NCBI GenBank assembly: GCA_031266855.1
Contig: JAISAF010000366.1
Location: forward strand, 1 to 6,974
Reading direction: 5' to 3'
Length of the DNA: 6,974 bases
DNA from: Spirochaetales bacterium
Lineage (GTDB): Bacteria; Spirochaetota; Spirochaetia; DTKZ01
The position numbers and the translations under genes were made by a program. The notes under the pieces were generated by a model. It was not told where the DNA came from. It searched no databases and was given only the letters and a program-made list of their open reading frames with translations. This document shows positions 6,262-6,974 of this stretch, piece after piece (position 1 is the stretch's first letter; every line of letters begins with the position of its first letter).

Positions 6262-6488
6262 CTGTTCAAAAACCCGTTTGTAATTCGGAATTTGGGCGCA
6301 TTTTTTTCGGTTTGGGACTTTGCGCCGCAAATTCCCAAACCGAAAAAAACCGGGCTTTCCGCTTCAATTCCTCGGTCTTGCTTTCGCAAGCCCTCCGGGA
6401 TTTCCGCTACAATGCGCCCGAAGACGGTCGCTTTCCGATAGGTATGGATTGTAGTGGGCGCAACCCGGCGGAGGCCAATTTCTCCGCC
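6262..6488 (+). repeat. Mosaic palindromic repeat C, downstream of rlmD
   Basis: In order it has: a lead segment 6283-6301 (exact complement of 3410-3428); a 17-bp perfect stem with left arm TTTTTTTCGGTTTGGGA (6301-6317) and right arm 6333-6349, topped by an inner TTTGC/GCAAA stem (6319-6323 with 6327-6331); the scaffold at 6343-6375; a second hairpin CTTGC-TTTC-GCAAG (6377-6390); a block at 6411-6461 shared with B, of which 6432-6453 also equals 37-58; and a 7-bp hairpin GGCGGAG (6467-6473 with 6482-6488). It starts about 20 bases after the rlmD stop. The 3' part of the minus-strand frame 6364-6897 runs through it. Confidence 0.8.
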
Positions 6489-6897
6489 AAATTGCCCAAA
6501 GGGAAGCGCAAAAAACAGTAGGGTTGTTAATTAAAGTTATAAAATAAAACCCCTGTACCAGGCGCGGGGGAAAAGAAGGGCGCACACCAGGTAGAGGGTG
6601 CGGACAGGGCCCGGCAGTGAATGCCGCGCCTTTGTGCAGACACATCTGAAAATAGAAACCGCGGAAGAAGCGTCCCTGTCCCCTGAATGTGACGGCTGAA
6701 GAAGATAGCAAATCATGAAATTGCGGGTGATTATTATGGGAAGTTCTAAGAGCCTGTGCTGGTGGCAAAATTGCGGGGTTTACCGCAGCGTCCAGCGCTG
6801 AGCGCTGGACGCGCCTTGAACCCCCGCCGCCCGCAAAGACCGCAAGTTCACAGATAAAACAAAAACCCGCGATGAACAGTACTCTTTTTTTAATCAT
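6364..6897 (-). CDS. Predicted exported protein running into repeats, possibly a truncated gene
   Basis: The function is not recognised. The start is well supported: the ATG at 6897 has AAGGAG (complement of 6906-6911) eight bases upstream and a promoter behind it. Residues 1-22 look like a signal peptide: MIKKR, a hydrophobic core with one unusual glutamate at 17, and a likely cut after VFA (20-22). The remainder does not look like a normal protein. Residues 29-37 are encoded by a perfect hairpin (6788-6812). Residues 43-47 are encoded by a repeat flank shared with 3125-3138. The last 40 or so are the complement of repeat C and are rich in P, R, W and N. The likeliest reading is the 5' end of a secreted-protein gene whose body was replaced or invaded by repeats, with the 177-residue frame left open by chance. 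An intact small exported protein cannot be excluded. Confidence 0.45.
   Translation of the reverse strand: MIKKRVLFIAGFCFICELAVFAGGGGSRRVQRSALDAAVNPAILPPAQALRTSHNNHPQFHDLLSSSAVTFRGQGRFFRGFYFQMCLHKGAAFTAGPCPHPLPGVRPSFPPRLVQGFYFITLINNPTVFCASLWAIWRRNWPPPGCAHYNPYLSESDRLRAHCSGNPGGLAKARPRN
6788..6812. repeat. 11-bp perfect hairpin inside the exported-protein frame
   Basis: GCGTCCAGCGC (6788-6798) pairs fully with 6802-6812 around TGA. Outside it, GCGGGGTT (6773-6780) faces AACCCCCGC (6819-6827) as an outer, nearly complementary pair of arms. Together they make a nested inverted repeat of about 55 bases that replaces ordinary coding sequence directly after the signal peptide. Confidence 0.65.
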
Positions 6898-6905
6898 TGA
6901 AAACA

Positions 6906-6911
6906 CTCCTT
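6906..6911 (-). promoter_or_regulatory. Strong ribosome binding site fixing the start at 6897
   Basis: The complement reads AAGGAG, eight bases before the ATG. It decides against the longer in-frame GTG start at 6906, which overlaps this site. Confidence 0.75.
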
Positions 6912-6934
6912 AAATTATGAAATAACCTTTTATT

Positions 6935-6949
6935 GTTGTATTTTACAAC
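6935..6949. promoter_or_regulatory. Inverted repeat over the -10 box, possible operator
   Basis: GTTGTA (6935-6940) and TACAAC (6944-6949) are perfect complements separated by three bases. They cover the -10 box of the minus-strand promoter. A dimeric repressor could bind here. No regulator gene is in the window, and short AT-rich palindromes also arise by chance. Confidence 0.35.
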
Positions 6950-6969
6950 CTTTTTTCGTGTCTTGTCAA
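6940..6969 (-). promoter_or_regulatory. Sigma70-type promoter for the exported-protein frame
   Basis: On the minus strand a perfect TTGACA (6969-6964) and TAAAAT (6945-6940) are separated by 18 bases. About 43 bases lie between the -10 box and the ATG at 6897. This is the best-matching promoter in the window and argues that the frame began as a genuine gene. Confidence 0.65.
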
Positions 6970-6974
6970 TATAA

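Noticed and set aside
6222..6521. 99-codon plus-strand frame after rlmD
   Set aside because: It overlaps the rlmD end and translates repeat C. No ribosome binding site supports it.
6595..6699. Plus-strand 34-codon frame (includes VQTHLKIETAEEASLSPE)
   Set aside because: It reads like protein but has no start signal and is bounded by close stops. It lies opposite the better-supported minus-strand frame.

Overview
The window looks like chromosomal DNA of moderate GC from a spirochaete, most likely a Treponema-type organism. This is an inference from the style of the glutamyl-tRNA synthetase, with its GLQHIGG and GNYGPYFQSER segments, and from the many intergenic palindromic repeats. Nothing in the window fixes the species. 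Four or five genes occupy about two thirds of it, and the rest is unusually repeat-rich intergenic DNA.

Layout: 1-347 is a gene-less leader made of hairpins and inverted repeats, ending in a plausible promoter. 348-2054 carries two adjacent inner-membrane permease genes of a carbohydrate ABC importer (MalF-type, then MalG-type). The binding protein and ATPase are not in the window. 2055-3579 is about 1.5 kb without a convincing gene. It holds mosaic palindromic repeat A, an unrecognised stretch, an AT-rich island, two strong hairpins and repeat B on the minus strand. 3580-6243 carries gltX (glutamyl-tRNA synthetase) directly abutting a TrmA/RlmD-family 23S rRNA uracil-C5 methyltransferase (TAA-ATG junction), so the two translation-related genes probably form one operon. 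6262-6488 is repeat C on the plus strand. 6364-6897 on the minus strand is an open frame that starts with a good promoter, a strong ribosome binding site and a signal peptide. Its reading frame then runs through a hairpin and ends inside repeat C.

The most striking content is the repeat family. Elements A, B and C share short, nearly invariant scaffold segments, for example the 18-mer AAAAAACCGGGCTTTCCG, identical in all three. At the same scaffold position each carries a hairpin of unrelated sequence that is still self-complementary. B and C lie in opposite orientation on either side of gltX-rlmD. Hairpins of A and C sit 30-60 bases after operon stop codons, but they have T-tract first and A-tract last, so they are not canonical Rho-independent terminators on either strand. 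I did not find a CRISPR array, tRNA, rRNA, transposase or defence gene.
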